Source: Leptodactylus fallax (lineage: Eukaryota > Chordata > Amphibia > Anura > Leptodactylidae). From it: 64,000 bases of DNA. Location of the stretch: NCBI GenBank assembly GCA_947044405.1, contig CAMRHE010000462.1, positions 276,001 to 340,000 on the forward strand, in the 5' to 3' direction. Under the pieces are notes generated by a model. It searched no databases. It saw only the letters and a program-made list of their open reading frames with translations, and was not told the DNA's origin. Both the position numbers and the translations under genes were made by a program. Of the stretch, positions 11,777-23,217 are shown piece after piece. Numbering within the stretch: the stretch's first letter is position 1; every line of letters starts with the position of its first letter.

Positions 11777-11939
11777 CTTTACAAAACATTAATGAAACAG
11801 AAAAGAACGAATATGGGGCACAGATTTTCTAGAGCAAAGTAGATAAAGTTTAAATTGGTGTAAACTTAGTTGAAGATTTAATTGAGAAAGATGAGCCAGA
11901 ATTTTTTAACATCTAAAAGTGAGTCAGAATTTTGGCACT

Positions 11940-12182
11940 TTGGCACCAGCGCTCGGTTTTCGTTCGGGAATTCTGCCCTCCATTCCGCTTGAAAAATGTA
12001 GAGAGCTCCACATTTTTTGGGCAGAAACTGGGCGGAAACCCGGTGGACCCCATTATAGTCTATTTCCAGTCTAGTTTCCGCGGGTAACTACTTTTTAAGC
12101 GGGTTGTGTTTCCGTTTTTTGGGTCCCCAATCAGACCCGAAGAATGGAAACCCGAGTGCAGGTGTGAACCTAGCTTAAAACA
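11940..12182. repeat. MITE-like repeat fragment
   Basis: Contains paired motifs around 'ggcggaaacccgg' and 'gaaacccgag' and ends with 'aggtgtgaacctagctta', an end type shared by many amphibian short inverted-repeat elements. The left end is unclear. Confidence 0.45.
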
Positions 12183-12833
12183 GATTTCCAAAGGTGTGTA
12201 TGACAGATTAATAAATACTTCTAAAACAACAAATGGAGTTCATTGTTTTAGATAATGCAAAGTTTGACAGTATTAATAAATATGCCCCGTGTTTTAAAAA
12301 TGGCCATCGCACGGACATTTTTCACTGTCGAGTGCACGAGGCCTTATAGTGCTGCAAGTATGCATGCTATTTCATGCACCTGTGATATTGTGATAATCTG
12401 ACATTGTTGGGATTTTATGTACCTCCCCATCTTTCATAGTTTAGCACTAGAGGCATGATACAGCATTGTAAACTATCAGCATTACAAAGAGTGATATTAT
12501 TCACCATCAGCAATATTGTCAAGGAGCATAAAGCAAAAGCTCTTATACCATGGCCTAATAGACTTCTTTATATAAGGGCACTGCTTGGTGTGATTTCTTT
12601 CATGTGTTTTCCATTCTCACATTGAACTGATTGAGGAAGCTTAGCTGTGCCCCAGTGTATTATGATTGTGTATCCGAGGAGAGCGTTCTTCCCCAATATG
12701 CTCTGGGACACAGAGAGGGCAAATCCCTTCTTTCTACTGCAGAGAAGAAGAGGCCATGGGGGCAGAGATGGCATAATTGGTAGGAAAAATTAACTGTCAG
12801 CACTAGTAGCCAGTCCTAAAGACATTGTAATGC
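12183..12833. other. Intergenic, nothing recognised
   Basis: No gene, RNA or transposon end could be supported. Confidence 0.4.
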
Positions 12834-13020
12834 TGAGGCTCTGAGGTTGATTTTGCTGCATTTTTTTAAGCCAAAGTCAGAAGTGGATTTAGCAGAAAGG
12901 GGAAGTATAAGAGCTTCATTTATATTTCCCATTCACTTTGAGCCACTCTTGGCTTTGAATCATAAAAAATGGTGCAAAATTGTTAACAAAAGGTAGCTTT
13001 TCCAGAATGTGGGGCCTCAG
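12834..13020. repeat. Foldback MITE, family F1, copy 3
   Basis: Left arm GATTTTGCTGCATTTTTTTAA plus AGCCAAAGTCAGAAG; right arm GAGCCACTCTTGGCTTTG and finish GAATGTGGGGCCTCAG. The outermost left arm is shortened compared with copy 1. Confidence 0.7.
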
Positions 13021-13495
13021 TCTAGGTGCCTTAGCTTTCTTCTAATTTCAATCCAATGACTGGACCTACATTGGAAAAACAGTTTTATTCACACTCTTTT
13101 ACAATGTGTGCAATAGACTATTAGCCAGCAGAGGTCTAATGACCAGTCACTAAGGTATTCTGTGTTTGTGTACTGTTTATTTCTTATATAGTGACTAAGG
13201 GCAGGTTTATAATGTAAAGGTTCTGTTTGTGGCATTTTGTCACTTTTTGAAGTTTTTCCCTCATGAACTTCTGTGAGTTACCTACAATAGAAAATAACCT
13301 TACTTGGGCCTCATTCACACAGTGTAGTTTTCATGTAATTTAAATTCTTTTCTATAACTAACACCAGGAGAGGATCCTAAAGGGAAGAGAGAAGCATAGA
13401 GAAAATTGCTATACTTCTCCCCAGTTTTAGAAAAATAACAGTCAAAAACCACACTATTAGAGTAAGGCCTAGTCCATTGAAATGTTTCCTAAGTA

Positions 13496-13683
13496 TGAGG
13501 CCCCACGTTGTAGAAATGCAGCTTTTTTTTGTTTCAGATTTTGCTGTGTTTTTTTTTTGAGTCAAAGCCAGGAGTGGATTGAGCAGTAGGTAGAAGTATA
13601 AGAGCTTCCTATATATTTCCCATTCCTTTTGTAGCCATTCTTGGCTCAAAAAAATGCAGCAAAATCGCAAATGTGAGGCTTGA
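13496..13683. repeat. Foldback MITE, family F1, copy 4
   Basis: Begins TGAGGCCCCACGTTGTAG, continues with GAGTCAAAGCCAGGAGTGG, and returns through GTAGCCATTCTTGGCTC to AAATGTGAGGCTT. It lies 0.5 kb from copy 3 in a local cluster. Confidence 0.75.
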
Positions 13684-13694
13684 GCCTTGAACAG

Positions 13695-13696
<2 letters not shown>

Positions 13697-13749
<53 letters not shown>
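13697..13749. repeat. (TA)n microsatellite
   Basis: About 26 uninterrupted TA units directly after F1 copy 4. Confidence 0.98.
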
Positions 13750-13750
<1 letters not shown>

Positions 13751-14455
13751 CTCACAATACCCTACATGTATTTACACAAAGTGTTTATAGCTTTTTATGT
13801 AGCTTCCTGTTGTGTTATAACCAACCCAGTCAGGAGATATTGATCATGCTAAGAGTCCCTACCTTATTGTGGCTCTACTTTCCATACTATATACTGTAAA
13901 GGACAGTGAAGCCGTGGGCAGGCAGTCCTAGAGCATTGTAGGTCACTACTATGATGCCATGAGTCCTGGTCACCTGACTGGGTTCAGGCTGGGAGAACCA
14001 GCCAAAGTGCGGACCAGATTTTCCGGCCCGGATTCACTCGTTTACAAGAGTGTATGACTATTCCTTAGAACCGCTAAGTTGAACACAGCCAAAATATGAC
14101 ACCCCTAGACTTGTGTAGATTAAATATATCCTACCATTTTGCGTCTTCCACTCCTATGCAGACCCTTGTCCTTCCATGGTTATAAACTGCAAACAGACCC
14201 TGTATAGAAGTTTCATTCTATGATCCTTTAAACTGTACCAAGAAGGGTAAGGGTACTTTTACACTGTAAATGTTGGGAAAGCTCCACAGCTATACATATA
14301 ACAGAAGAGTGCGACATATGCCATATGGTGGTATCTGTCCTCCACAGAACTTTATTGTAAAGGAACATATACTGCCTGGTATAATGATTTTTATCTGTGT
14401 GTGATCTAAATCTATGGCTCAAAACTGCACCAAAAACTGCCTGTGTAAATCCAGT
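13750..14455. other. Intergenic, nothing recognised
   Basis: Mixed sequence, no supported feature. Confidence 0.4.
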
Positions 14456-14790
14456 CTAAAGCCGGTCGCACATGACCGTGTTCTAACTGGCTGCTGTGAA
14501 TGAATGGCACGGGGGACACGCGAATGTCACCCGTGCACCGGCCGTGCTTCCGTGGCGCCTTTCATTCAATGAATAGGAGCTATGGAAGCAGGGCTGCAAA
14601 ATCAGACAGGAATAGGACCAGTTCCATATTTTGCGGCCCGCACTGTCGACCCACACACGTGACCATGTCATTCATGGTTATGTGTACAGGCCCTTAGAAA
14701 TGAATGGATCAGTGTGCTATCCGGGAAAAACCCGGATAGCACACTGACTAGTCATACGGTCATCTGCAAGGGGGCTAAGGCGGAGGCCGT
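14456..14790. repeat. MITE-like inverted-repeat sequence
   Basis: Starts with the 'taaagccggtcgcacatgac' type of end seen in amphibian short repeats. CpG-containing paired motifs (atgaccgt.. / ..acgtgaccatg) suggest a degraded inverted-repeat element, followed by a clean hairpin at 14710. No coding capacity. Confidence 0.45.
14710..14746. repeat. Perfect 16-bp hairpin
   Basis: CAGTGTGCTATCCGGG at 14710-14725 is exactly inverted at 14731-14746 around an AAAAA loop. Confidence 0.95.
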
Positions 14791-14851
14791 ATGTTGCGGG
14801 AATGCAGCATTTTTCAGTTGCAAAATGCGGCAGAAAGTAATGCAGCATTTC

Positions 14852-15147
14852 AGGCCTCCTTCACATGACTGTACTTTTGATCTGTAATTGCGGATCAAAG
14901 TACGGACACATACATTTCTATGGGCCCATACACTCAGCCGTAGTTTTTGCAGCTGTGTGGCTGAGTCGTAGTGAAGAGCCTCAAACTACGGAGCGGACCT
15001 ATACCTGTCTGTATTTGTGGCTCGCTCCATTTACTTTAATGTATGGATTAGTGAAAAGCACGGATGACACACTGATACCAATCCATGTGTCATCAATGCA
15101 GTTTTCACTGACTCGAACACTGAACACGGTTGTGTGAAGGAGGCCTT
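14852..15147. mobile_element. Short inverted-repeat element (MITE)
   Basis: Ends are AGGCCTCCTTCACATGACTG and its inverse, finishing TTGTGTGAAGGAGGCCT. Interior arms also pair (GTACGGAC / GTATGGATT-type motifs). About 296 bp, non-coding. No convincing target duplication was seen, so the superfamily is left open. Confidence 0.7.
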
Positions 15148-15184
15148 ATAGTCCCTGTAAAGTGAATGATTTATTTAATCTCAT

Positions 15185-15342
15185 CCCCACATTGTGGGAA
15201 AAAAAAGCTGCATTTTCTCACTACACTTATATGCAAGTAGACAAAAAAACAGTGAAAAACACAATCACTTTTCCGCTGCATTTTTAAAATTTTTTTTTTT
15301 TTTATTTATAAAACTGCATTCTGCTACATGGGGCCTTAGCCT
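15185..15342. repeat. F1-related foldback fragment
   Basis: Starts CACATTGTGGGAAAAAAAAG and ends GCTACATGGGGCCTTAGCC. Shares the 'agctgcat' and 'ggggcctta' end motifs of family F1 but lacks the AGCCAAAG central arms. Confidence 0.5.
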
Positions 15343-15861
15343 AACACAGGAATGGATATGCAAAAGAAAAGTCTAGGCAGAACTTCTAACCTAAACTGAG
15401 TGCTGACATGTACTTAAGACTTATGTTAAATCTTTCGCAAATACTCCATGCATAATGTGTAGATACAAACTAGTAGTTAAGATACATGCCAGTAATTATT
15501 TTATCTGACAGAAAAGACACTAAGGACCTGTTTATACTTCGGAAAATGAAAATTTGAAGCGGACACCTGAATCCGATTCCTCTTCATTTTCCGGCCCTAG
15601 GCTACGTGCGGCAGAAAGCCGAAACAGAGCTCTGGCATTCCGCCACGGTTTTTCACTGCTGTTTAGGCTTAGATGAATGAGCCTAATCAATGGGAAATCT
15701 CGAGCCGCAGACTTTGTGTGATGCTGGGTTTTTTGTTTTGTTTTGTTTTTTTTTTCACCATCCTACTCTGATTTCTGCCTGCCATTGAATACAGAAAACT
15801 GTAGTGAGTTGTAATTAATATATCAGACTGAAGAATCCCCTTTCCCCGCCCTCCTCTGCCC

Positions 15862-16211
15862 GCATTCGCACAATGTGGCGAGTGAGGCGCAGAACAGGGT
15901 TGTGGTGCACGTTTGGTGCAAGAAAAGGCCTTGCGCCAAATGTGTGCCACAATACCATCCCTCTACACCAGTTAAATTTCCCCCATGTGTTTTGTATTAT
16001 CATCCTTACAAAAAAAAATTCTGTGCCACAAAATAACATTTTGTGTGTTATCCTGCACAACAAAATATTATTCTGGTGGAGAGTCCTCAATCCCACTTCG
16101 CCAGTTTTTTGGTATTGTGGAGCACATTTGCCATAAGACCCTTTCTTGTGCAAAAAAAGATTGCCACAAGCCCCGTTTTGCACCTCTCTTGTTACATTGT
16201 GGGAATGTGAG
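15862..16211. mobile_element. Inverted-repeat element (MITE), about 350 bp
   Basis: The left end CATTCGCACAATGTGGCGAG and the inverse of the right end, CATTCCCACAATGTAACAAG, match imperfectly for about 45 bp, continuing through a shared cttgtgg/gttgtgg motif. No coding capacity. Open frames here are low-complexity shadows. Confidence 0.6.
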
Positions 16212-18239
16212 CGAAGCACAGGCAGAGTGCCTCGGCCCAACATATTCTTTATAACTCTTGCCAGTCTTCTGGAGTGAGTTATAATGTTCCTAACTTAGGT
16301 AGATCTCCATTCTGGCACAGGGATATGCATCTGATGTAAGAAGATGCCACAGTCTCTTCATAAATCACTGGTGCCTATGCCAGTAAGGGCCTTTATTAAG
16401 ACTGGCGTACAATACACCATCTTAATAAATCTGCCCCTCTGCGTCACAAACTAACATTCTATGCATTCTGATTCCTGTTAACAGTGTGAACATACTAGTT
16501 GCTGCCATTTGTTACAAAATATGGGTTTTAGATTTTAGTAAAGATTAGTTACTCCAGGGTTTTATACTGATTACACCTTACCCAGTTTTCCCAAAGTCCA
16601 CTCTTGTCTCTGCTGCTGGCAACTTAGAAGAAGAAGGCACAATGTAGTGAAATTACTACATTGTCCCTGCCTGCTTCCAAGCTTTCAGGAGCACAGGTAG
16701 TGGTGGTATGGTGAAGCATAGATCAGACAGCTCCCTTCTTCACCATTGCATTCACCTCATCTGTGTCCTCTGGATTGAAGCTAAGACATATCCCCCACTG
16801 TGTCCTCTAGGGCTGAAGCTAAGACATAACCCCCACTGCCCAGGACAGCATGTTATCACCCAAAATCTGTCCCAGTGAATTGGGGATGTTTTAGAAGTCA
16901 TGATACACTATGCTCAAGTACAGCACTATCACCCCTGATCCCTTCTTTATACATTATATTCATATATAGCACTGTCACCCCATATACCACCTTTTAGTTG
17001 GCTTACTTTGAGACAGAATTTTATGACACAATTTTGCTGCATTCTTGGCACATTTAAGCTATGCCTCCAATACATGAGAAGCTATGACCACATGTCTAGT
17101 GAGACTAAATTTCTTTAGCTCTGTCTAGGTGTACCACATTAATGCCAGTACCTAGCAGTAACCACAATAGTAAATCTGGACCTGTTTATTTAGGATTGAT
17201 AAACCCCATCTTCTCCACCCTTAAACAATAAATGTGTAACACTGGCTGAGCCTCCTGTAGTATACCCCCAATCTCCTTATTATATACATTATATTTACTG
17301 TGTAGCATTTATCGGGATGTCACTTGTCTGACATTTTTATTAATTTGTAAGAATGAATAGATCGGAAATGAAGAAAACAAAAAAAAAAAAAGACAGGATA
17401 TGAAGCATGGGAAGATATTTACCATTAATGTTACAGTAACTATGAAAACTAGAACAGGAATTTAACATTTGTAAATTTAACATAATGTAAAGCACCATGG
17501 AATTAATGGTGCTATATAAATAAACAAAAATAATAATAAATAACATTTCCTTCATTTGTCTCTAGCTTTTCCAACAGAAAATATTATGTCATGATCAGTC
17601 ACTGACATGGAAGGTATTACAATGTTCACATGTTCAGCACTCTGTTCTCTGAATTGTTGGCTGGTGACACAGTACCTGCCCGAAGAACGTGTCAAACCCT
17701 TTACACACTTGTAAAGTATTCAGTTCTGGAATGTGGTAGAGCATTTGTGCTTCGTATGAACACATTAATGTGTGTGTGTTTTACTAAGACGCTGGTTGTT
17801 TTAAAAACACATGTAAACAAAGTTCGTGGATTGAGTTTATGTGAAATTTTGTAGATGCATTTTTAGTGGCACTTTTTATTTTGTGATATTTTGTACAGGT
17901 TTTATTTTCCATTGAAAAACATGTGGTGAATGACAAAAAGGACGTGCTGTGTTTTGTCCACACAGACCACAGGCACAAATTCTAAAAAAAAAAAAAAAAA
18001 AAAAGCTAAAGTAGCAAAAATAAATAAGATAAACAAAATAAAATGGGGCAAATTTATTATTGTGGTTCAGTGCATTTAGTTTGAGAAAAATGTTTACAAC
18101 TTACTATACAAAGGGGCATGGCATTAAATTCATCAAAAGCTGCACAATTCTGGCAAAATTTTGGCTTAATGTAAAACAACTAATAGGTGGCATAAATTTA
18201 AACCTGGTGCATTTTTAGATTGCCACATTTACATTGTTT
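16212..18239. other. Intergenic, mostly unclassified
   Basis: Holds a partial copy of the 'gtaaagc..gctatataaataaa' tail at about 17484-17525 that is shared with the SINE at 27.7 kb, and a poly-A run near 17984-18004. No gene supported. Confidence 0.4.
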
Positions 18240-18593
18240 AAGGCCAGGGCCCCATGTGGCGTAAAGGCTGCGGATTGGCCACGGTGGGAAAAAAAATGTG
18301 GTGTTTTACAGTAACAGCCTAGCGAATCCCATCACCACTTTGCAGAAAAATATGGGCAGCGCATACGCTGCGATTTCCAAAACTGTTGAGGTTTTAGAAA
18401 TCACAGTATGTCAATTATACCTACGGAAACGCCAGTGATTTCCTATAGGCATAATTGAAGTAGAAAGTCCGCAGAGGAAACCTCTGCAGACTTTCTGTGA
18501 AAAGTGCTTCCAGAAAAACTGCAGTGCATTGCTGCCACGGTTTTTCCCGCATTGCTTTTTTGCTACAGGACGCTATGTGGGGTCTTAGCCTAA
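18240..18593. repeat. Foldback repeat, family F2, copy 1
   Basis: Begins AAGGCCAGGGCCCCATGTGG and ends CTATGTGGGGTCTTAGCC as an imperfect inverse. The interior has AATTATACCTACGG and CTATAGGCATAATTGA. A related copy at 45279 carries these inner motifs too. Confidence 0.65.
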
Positions 18594-19087
18594 CGCTGGC
18601 TTCATATGGTCATATTCAAAAGATATTTCTCAGACTCAATACTGAGCAGTTACCCGAACTCCAAGCATCATTGCATCTCTGATGCTAGGCGTTATTGCCT
18701 CCTGGTGTGACTACTGTCTCATTTTAAATAAAATATTACAGTATGGTACAGTCATCCAACTGGGAAGCAGAGACTTTAAGACTCATCATCATTAATGATT
18801 AAGATGCCAGGAGTCCAGATTCCTGCACAATGTTTGCTCCAGGAAAAATGGCTGACGTATGGTCCATATTTCACAAAATAAATTACACCTGTGTGAAGCC
18901 AGCCTTACTATTAGTAAATATGGGTGTGTGTCTATAGATACACACAAGTTTATTTTTCTTCAAAGGACTGTGTTCTAGAGAGACACTGTTCTGTACAACA
19001 ATTCTGTTCTTTTAGCTTGCCCTCATTGAGAAAATGTTCTGTAACTACCAAGTCAGTTGCCTCTTGTTAGGCTCTGTAACTACTAAG
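18594..19087. other. Intergenic, nothing recognised
   Basis: No supported feature. Confidence 0.4.
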
Positions 19088-19447
19088 GCTACATTCACAC
19101 TACCGCTATTAATGTCCATTGCAGTCATCGGATGACAGCAACAGGTATTCACAGTAGCCCCCTCTCCATCTGTGACTCTAATGTAAATGATGGTTGCTGT
19201 CTTCCGTCATGTTTGTTTACTTTAACAGTAGAAAAAGTCCTGTATGCATGACTTTTCCTTCTGACAGAAAAGAAAGAAACATGATGGAAGAAAGTTTCCT
19301 TCATGTTTTTTTTTACATCGGGATGAATGCAGATGGACACCAGACTGAGGATGTTTTGTCTGCATCTGTCATTTAATGTCCTTTGCTCTCATCCTGTGAT
19401 GGATGAGAGTAACGGAGATTGAATAACGGTAATGTGAACCTACCCTT
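19088..19447. repeat. Short inverted-repeat element (MITE-like)
   Basis: Left end AAGGCTACATTCACACTACC and right end CGGTAATGTGAACCTACCCTT pair as imperfect inverted repeats. Inner blocks (catgacttttccttctgac and similar) are also paired. The related left end 'aaggggtcattcacactacc' occurs at 25135. Confidence 0.6.
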
Positions 19448-20225
19448 AGTCAGTTGCCTGTAAGCAAGTCTGTTTGTAGGCATTATACTAGTTTCCTCTT
19501 TGTGAGTAACGCCTTGTTCAGGTTCATCTGTATCCACTTGTGTGTTCGTGTTATCCCCTACTCATAAGATCTGATCCCATGAGTAGGATCCTTAGTCCAT
19601 ATAATCACAATCAATAAAAACCATAATCATCTCCATGAAAAATCACAACATTGAAAAAGGAAGGATACTGTATTCACATCCATGAACATAGGAGGTAGAA
19701 GTACATAGATTACTCATCTCCAGATTTATACCTAGTATTTAGGTTATTCCCCAAAAAGCCTGATCTCTACAAACTGCTCATAATTCATGGCCTATATTCC
19801 CGCATTAATGCAGAGACCTAAAGAAAAAAAAATAAACAGATGAAGCATACATCATACTCCTCAGCATAGAATATAAACTATGCTGCATCAGAATTTATAA
19901 ATTCTGTGTGATAAAACTAAGGAACAACATCTTGATATAGTACTGTATGAATTTTCATCACTGGCAACATTCTTCAACTTTGTGCTTGATGTCAGAAAAT
20001 ATCAATTACTCATGGGTTCCATGGTGCCTGCATATCTAAAAATGGAAAGCATACCATATAAAATACAGAGCGATATAGCCTTTAAGTTTAAGAGGGCACA
20101 CGACCTAGTATGTGTGACCATTGCAGAATCCAATTAAATACCTCCCTTTTAGCTATGAATTTGCAAATGTTCAGAGAACAAAAGGTTTCCAGCACTACAC
20201 TCAAGATGGCCATAAACATAAACTT
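19448..20225. other. Intergenic, nothing recognised
   Basis: AT-rich sequence without a supported feature. Confidence 0.4.
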
Positions 20226-21060
20226 TTAACCCTTTAAGGACGTTGGGTAGTTTGGATGTTAACGCTTGCTGCCTTTTTTCATATTTTCTTTCTCCGCCTT
20301 CTAAAATTCATAACTCTTTTTTTTTTTGTTTTTCTGTTGACAAAGCTAAGTGCGGGCTTATTCTTCATGTGAAAAAACCCCCACAATTCTGTCATTATTT
20401 ATTGCACTTTATTTCTACGGCATGCACTCTGCATTAAAAAAATGACATACAACTTTGTCGGATGGGTCATTTAAGATTATGCAAAATTTATATTGGTTTT
20501 ATGTTTACTAATAAAATGTCACTTGTCCCCTATAAGTTTTTTACCAACGAAGATGTCAGATATTTGTGGGGCAAGTTGTAGTTTTATTGGTACCAGTTTT
20601 TGGTATGTATGACTTTGACCTGTGTTTTTTTTTTTTTTTTTGTTTTTTTATATTTTTTTGGGAAAGAGAGATGACCAAAATACACTCTTTGCAATTTGCA
20701 CACTGCAGTATGTGTGTGTATATATTTTTAATTTTTACAGTGTTTACCGTACAGGATAAATGACGCTATTTTTGGATAGTGGGGACTTATATACACACAG
20801 GGATACCTAACAAGTTTGTTTGTTGTATTTTATTTACATTGTGTTTTTTAAATTAATAGGTGGGTTGTTTGAATTTATTTATTATATATAATTTATTTAT
20901 TTATTTTTTCTGCAGTCATGGCAACCCCCTCGGACCCCACAATCTCATTGTGGGGGATCCGAAGGGTGGTGGGAGGCAATCTTGCAAGTCATGCCGCACT
21001 GAATATTAAATACACGATAAGTGTGATGTAATAGCACAGAGCAGAATGGAAAGGGGTTAA
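20226..21060. repeat. Dispersed amphibian-type repeat starting TAACCCTTTAAGGAC
   Basis: Opens with TAACCCTTTAAGGACG and closes with GGAAAGGGGTTAAAG, a weak inverted pair. The interior (cataactctttt, ttgacaaagctaagtgcggg, gggcaagttgtagttttattgg) resembles a very common amphibian genomic repeat that I recognise by composition only. Another 'ttaaccccttaaggac' start lies at about 34170. Superfamily not determined. Confidence 0.5.
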
Positions 21061-21298
21061 AGAGGTATTTCTACAAACAAAACCATATATAAAATTGTAG
21101 ACCATTACATTTTAGACACTTTTGCAAATATAAATTATTAAAAATTTTGTAGTTTAAAAAATTTTCTCTAATCATCTCTGTGGTTTGATGTCTTGATTGG
21201 TTGCCGACAACAAAAATCATTTTATGTTGAGATGCACAGAATTTAATTTTTGTACCCACATGTAAAATGAAACTTCACTCACTTTGGTACTGTAAAGC

Positions 21299-21342
21299 AC
21301 AGTTTTTTTTCCGCTGTGTTTCTGCAACGTGGGGCCTTAGCC
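21299..21342. repeat. End fragment of foldback family F1
   Basis: Contains GTTTCTGCAACGTGGGGCCTTAG, the right-hand end of family F1, without the matching left arm. Confidence 0.55.
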
Positions 21343-21344
21343 GT

Positions 21345-21838
21345 TGAGTACAAATGTTGACAACATAAATTGATTTTGTCACAATTTTTTTTGTGATCAC
21401 TCAAAACATTTTTCCATTCAAGAAAGGCATCCAGGCCCTCTTTGAACTTGCACAATGAATCCACCATCACCACTTCCTGTGGCAGTAAGTTACATAGCCT
21501 TACTGCTCTTGCCGTAAAGAATCTCTGTCTATGTTGCTGGTGAAATGTTCTCTCCTCTAGATGTAGAGAATGTTCTCTTGTTACGGTCACCAGTCTAGGT
21601 GTAAAAAGATCATTAGAAAGTTTTGTGCTGTCTCTTCATGTATTTGTACATTATTAGGTCTCCATGTAGATGTGTTTTTTTTTTTTTCTTCACCCATTAC
21701 CCTAATAATTTTGGTTGCCCTTCTATGCACTCTCTCTGGTTCGGTTATGTCCTTCTTGTACATTGGGGCCCAAAATTGTGCACAATAGTCTGTGTGGCCA
21801 TACCAGTGATTTGTATAGAGGCATAACTATGTTCTTGT
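21345..21838 (-). mobile_element. CR1/L2-type LINE fragment, 3' end of ORF2
   Basis: On the minus strand the upstream part reads [12 protein letters not shown] and [11 protein letters not shown], the usual C-terminal tail of CR1/L2-clade reverse transcriptases. After a frame change it reads HRQRFFTARAVRLCNLLPQE followed by SLCKFKEGLDAFLE, which corresponds to the 'FF..R....WN.LP.EVV....L..FK..LD' block ending such proteins. Only this terminal piece is present, consistent with 5' truncation. The minisatellite begins exactly at its 5' border. Confidence 0.7.
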
Positions 21839-22462
21839 CGTGAATATAGCATATCTGGAGGGGATAAGGGATGATGGTACTGTACATGAATATAGCGTAT
21901 TTGAGGGGATAAGGGGTGATGGTGCTGTACATGAATATGAATATAGCGTATTTGGGGGGATAAAGGGTGATGGTGCTGTACATGAATATAGCGTATTTGA
22001 GGGGATAAGGGGTGATGGTGCTGTACATGAATATAGCATATTTGAGGGGATAAGGGGTGATGATGCTGTACATGAATATAGCGTATTTGAGGGGATAAGG
22101 GGTGATGGTGCTGTACATGAATAGAACGTATGAGGAGGGGAGTCGGAGGTGAAGGTGCTGTACATGAGTATAGCCTATATGAGGCGATAAGGGGTGATGG
22201 TGCTGTACATGAATATAGTGTATTTGAGGGGATAAAGGGTGATGGTGCTGTACATGAATATAGTGTATGAGGAGGGTAGTCGGAGGTGAAGGTGCTGTAC
22301 ATGAATATAGCTTATATGAGGCGATAAGGGGTGATGGTGCTGTACGTGAATATAACGTATGAGGAGGGGAGTCGGAGGTGAAGGTGCTGTACATGAATAT
22401 AGCCTATATGAGGCGATAAGGGGTGATGGTGCTGTACATGAATATAGCATATAAAGAGGAGA
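21838..22462. repeat. Minisatellite, about 13.5 units of 45-47 bp
   Basis: Units end in GTGCTGTACATGAATATAGC. Three variants occur: a 45-bp type (..GTATTTGAGGGGATAAGG..), a 47-bp type (..GTATGAGGAGGGGAGTCGGAGG..) and a 45-bp type (..CCTATATGAGGCGATAAGG..). The first six units are the first type; afterwards the three types alternate, so there is higher-order structure. One unit has a 6-bp internal duplication (GAATAT). Because 45 is divisible by three, several frames stay open for over 100 codons on both strands. These frames are repeat artefacts. Confidence 0.95.
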
Positions 22463-22833
22463 TCAGGGTGTATAAGATGAGTACAGGAGGAGACATTGTG
22501 GGTGTATAAGATGAGATCCGGGTGTGCAGGTACAATGAGGAGGCTGCTGGTAATAGTGCTGTGCTCGCTGCCCATCGCTCCCTGGTGCCTCTGATGTCAT
22601 TGTCCAGGGCTTGGCTCGGCCTCCCATCTGCCGTCGTCTCCTTTCTCCTCCCCTTCATTCGTGTCATGATTACATTGCTGCCAGTACACACTGTAGATGC
22701 AGGGCTCCGGCTGCCTCCTGACAGTGCAGTACCATGGACAGAGACCCCTCCTCTAATGCCCTACACCTAGACGCGTCTTCCTGCCCATAGTCTGCCTGCC
22801 TATTCTGCTGGCAGGACGCGGCTGTGACCTGGC

Positions 22834-22843
22834 TATATATAGA
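22834..22843 (+). promoter_or_regulatory. Candidate TATA box of TBC1D9
   Basis: TATATATAGA sits about 260 nt before the TBC1D9 start codon in sequence that is richer in GC and CpG than the rest of the window. If used, transcription would begin around 22865-22870. No transcript data support this, and the gene could equally use dispersed CpG-type starts. Confidence 0.4.
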
Positions 22844-22973
22844 AGGATGAGCGCTCTGAGTGCCGGGATGTGTCTGCTCCTCTGCTGACATTCGGGTCCA
22901 CCTTGCCTTCCATCTTTCAGGAGCTGCTGACAGCTGGAGAAGGACATTAGTATTATTAGGGCTGGCAGACGGC

Positions 22974-23045
22974 ATGCTGCCCCAGGACACTGCCCCTTGC
23001 TCAGCTCCACGACAACAGCTCATCATGGCCATGGAGGCTATCTGA
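22974..23045 (+). promoter_or_regulatory. Upstream open reading frame in the TBC1D9 leader
   Basis: ATG at 22974 opens a 23-codon frame ending TGA at 23043-23045, 48 nt before the TBC1D9 ATG. Two further in-frame ATGs (23025 and 23031) share the stop. Whether it lies in the mature 5' UTR depends on the unmapped transcription start. Confidence 0.45.
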
Positions 23046-23093
23046 GGATCACAGCTCAGGAGATCAATACCACTGCCCTCTGTGCCCCAGACC

Positions 23094-23217
23094 ATGTGGG
23101 TGAATCCGGAGGAGGTGCTGCTGGCAAACGCCCTGTGGATCACCGAGAGGGCCAATCCTTATTTCATACTCCAGAGGAGAAAAGGGCATGGGACCAGAGG
23201 AGGAGGGGGGCTGGCTG
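23094..23217 (+). CDS. TBC1D9: TBC1D9 exon 1 (coding part), residues 1-41
   Basis: TBC1D9 is a TBC-domain protein, a family of GTPase-activating proteins for Rab GTPases in membrane traffic. This exon encodes [20 protein letters not shown] followed by [20 protein letters not shown] and A, the highly conserved N-terminus of TBC1D9 and its paralogue TBC1D9B. The start is placed at ATG 23094 because the conserved protein begins MWVNPEE there and the context is ACCATG. The exon ends in phase 1 at a GTAAGA donor (23218). The Gly-rich stretch before the splice is also Gly-rich in the human protein, as I recall it. ITERANPY and the later exons favour TBC1D9 over TBC1D9B. Confidence 0.95.

Noticed and set aside
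21723..22394. Long open frames (up to 223 codons) on both strands
   Set aside because: They are products of the 45-bp minisatellite, whose period is a multiple of three. The proteins are simple repeats and frames are open on both strands at once.
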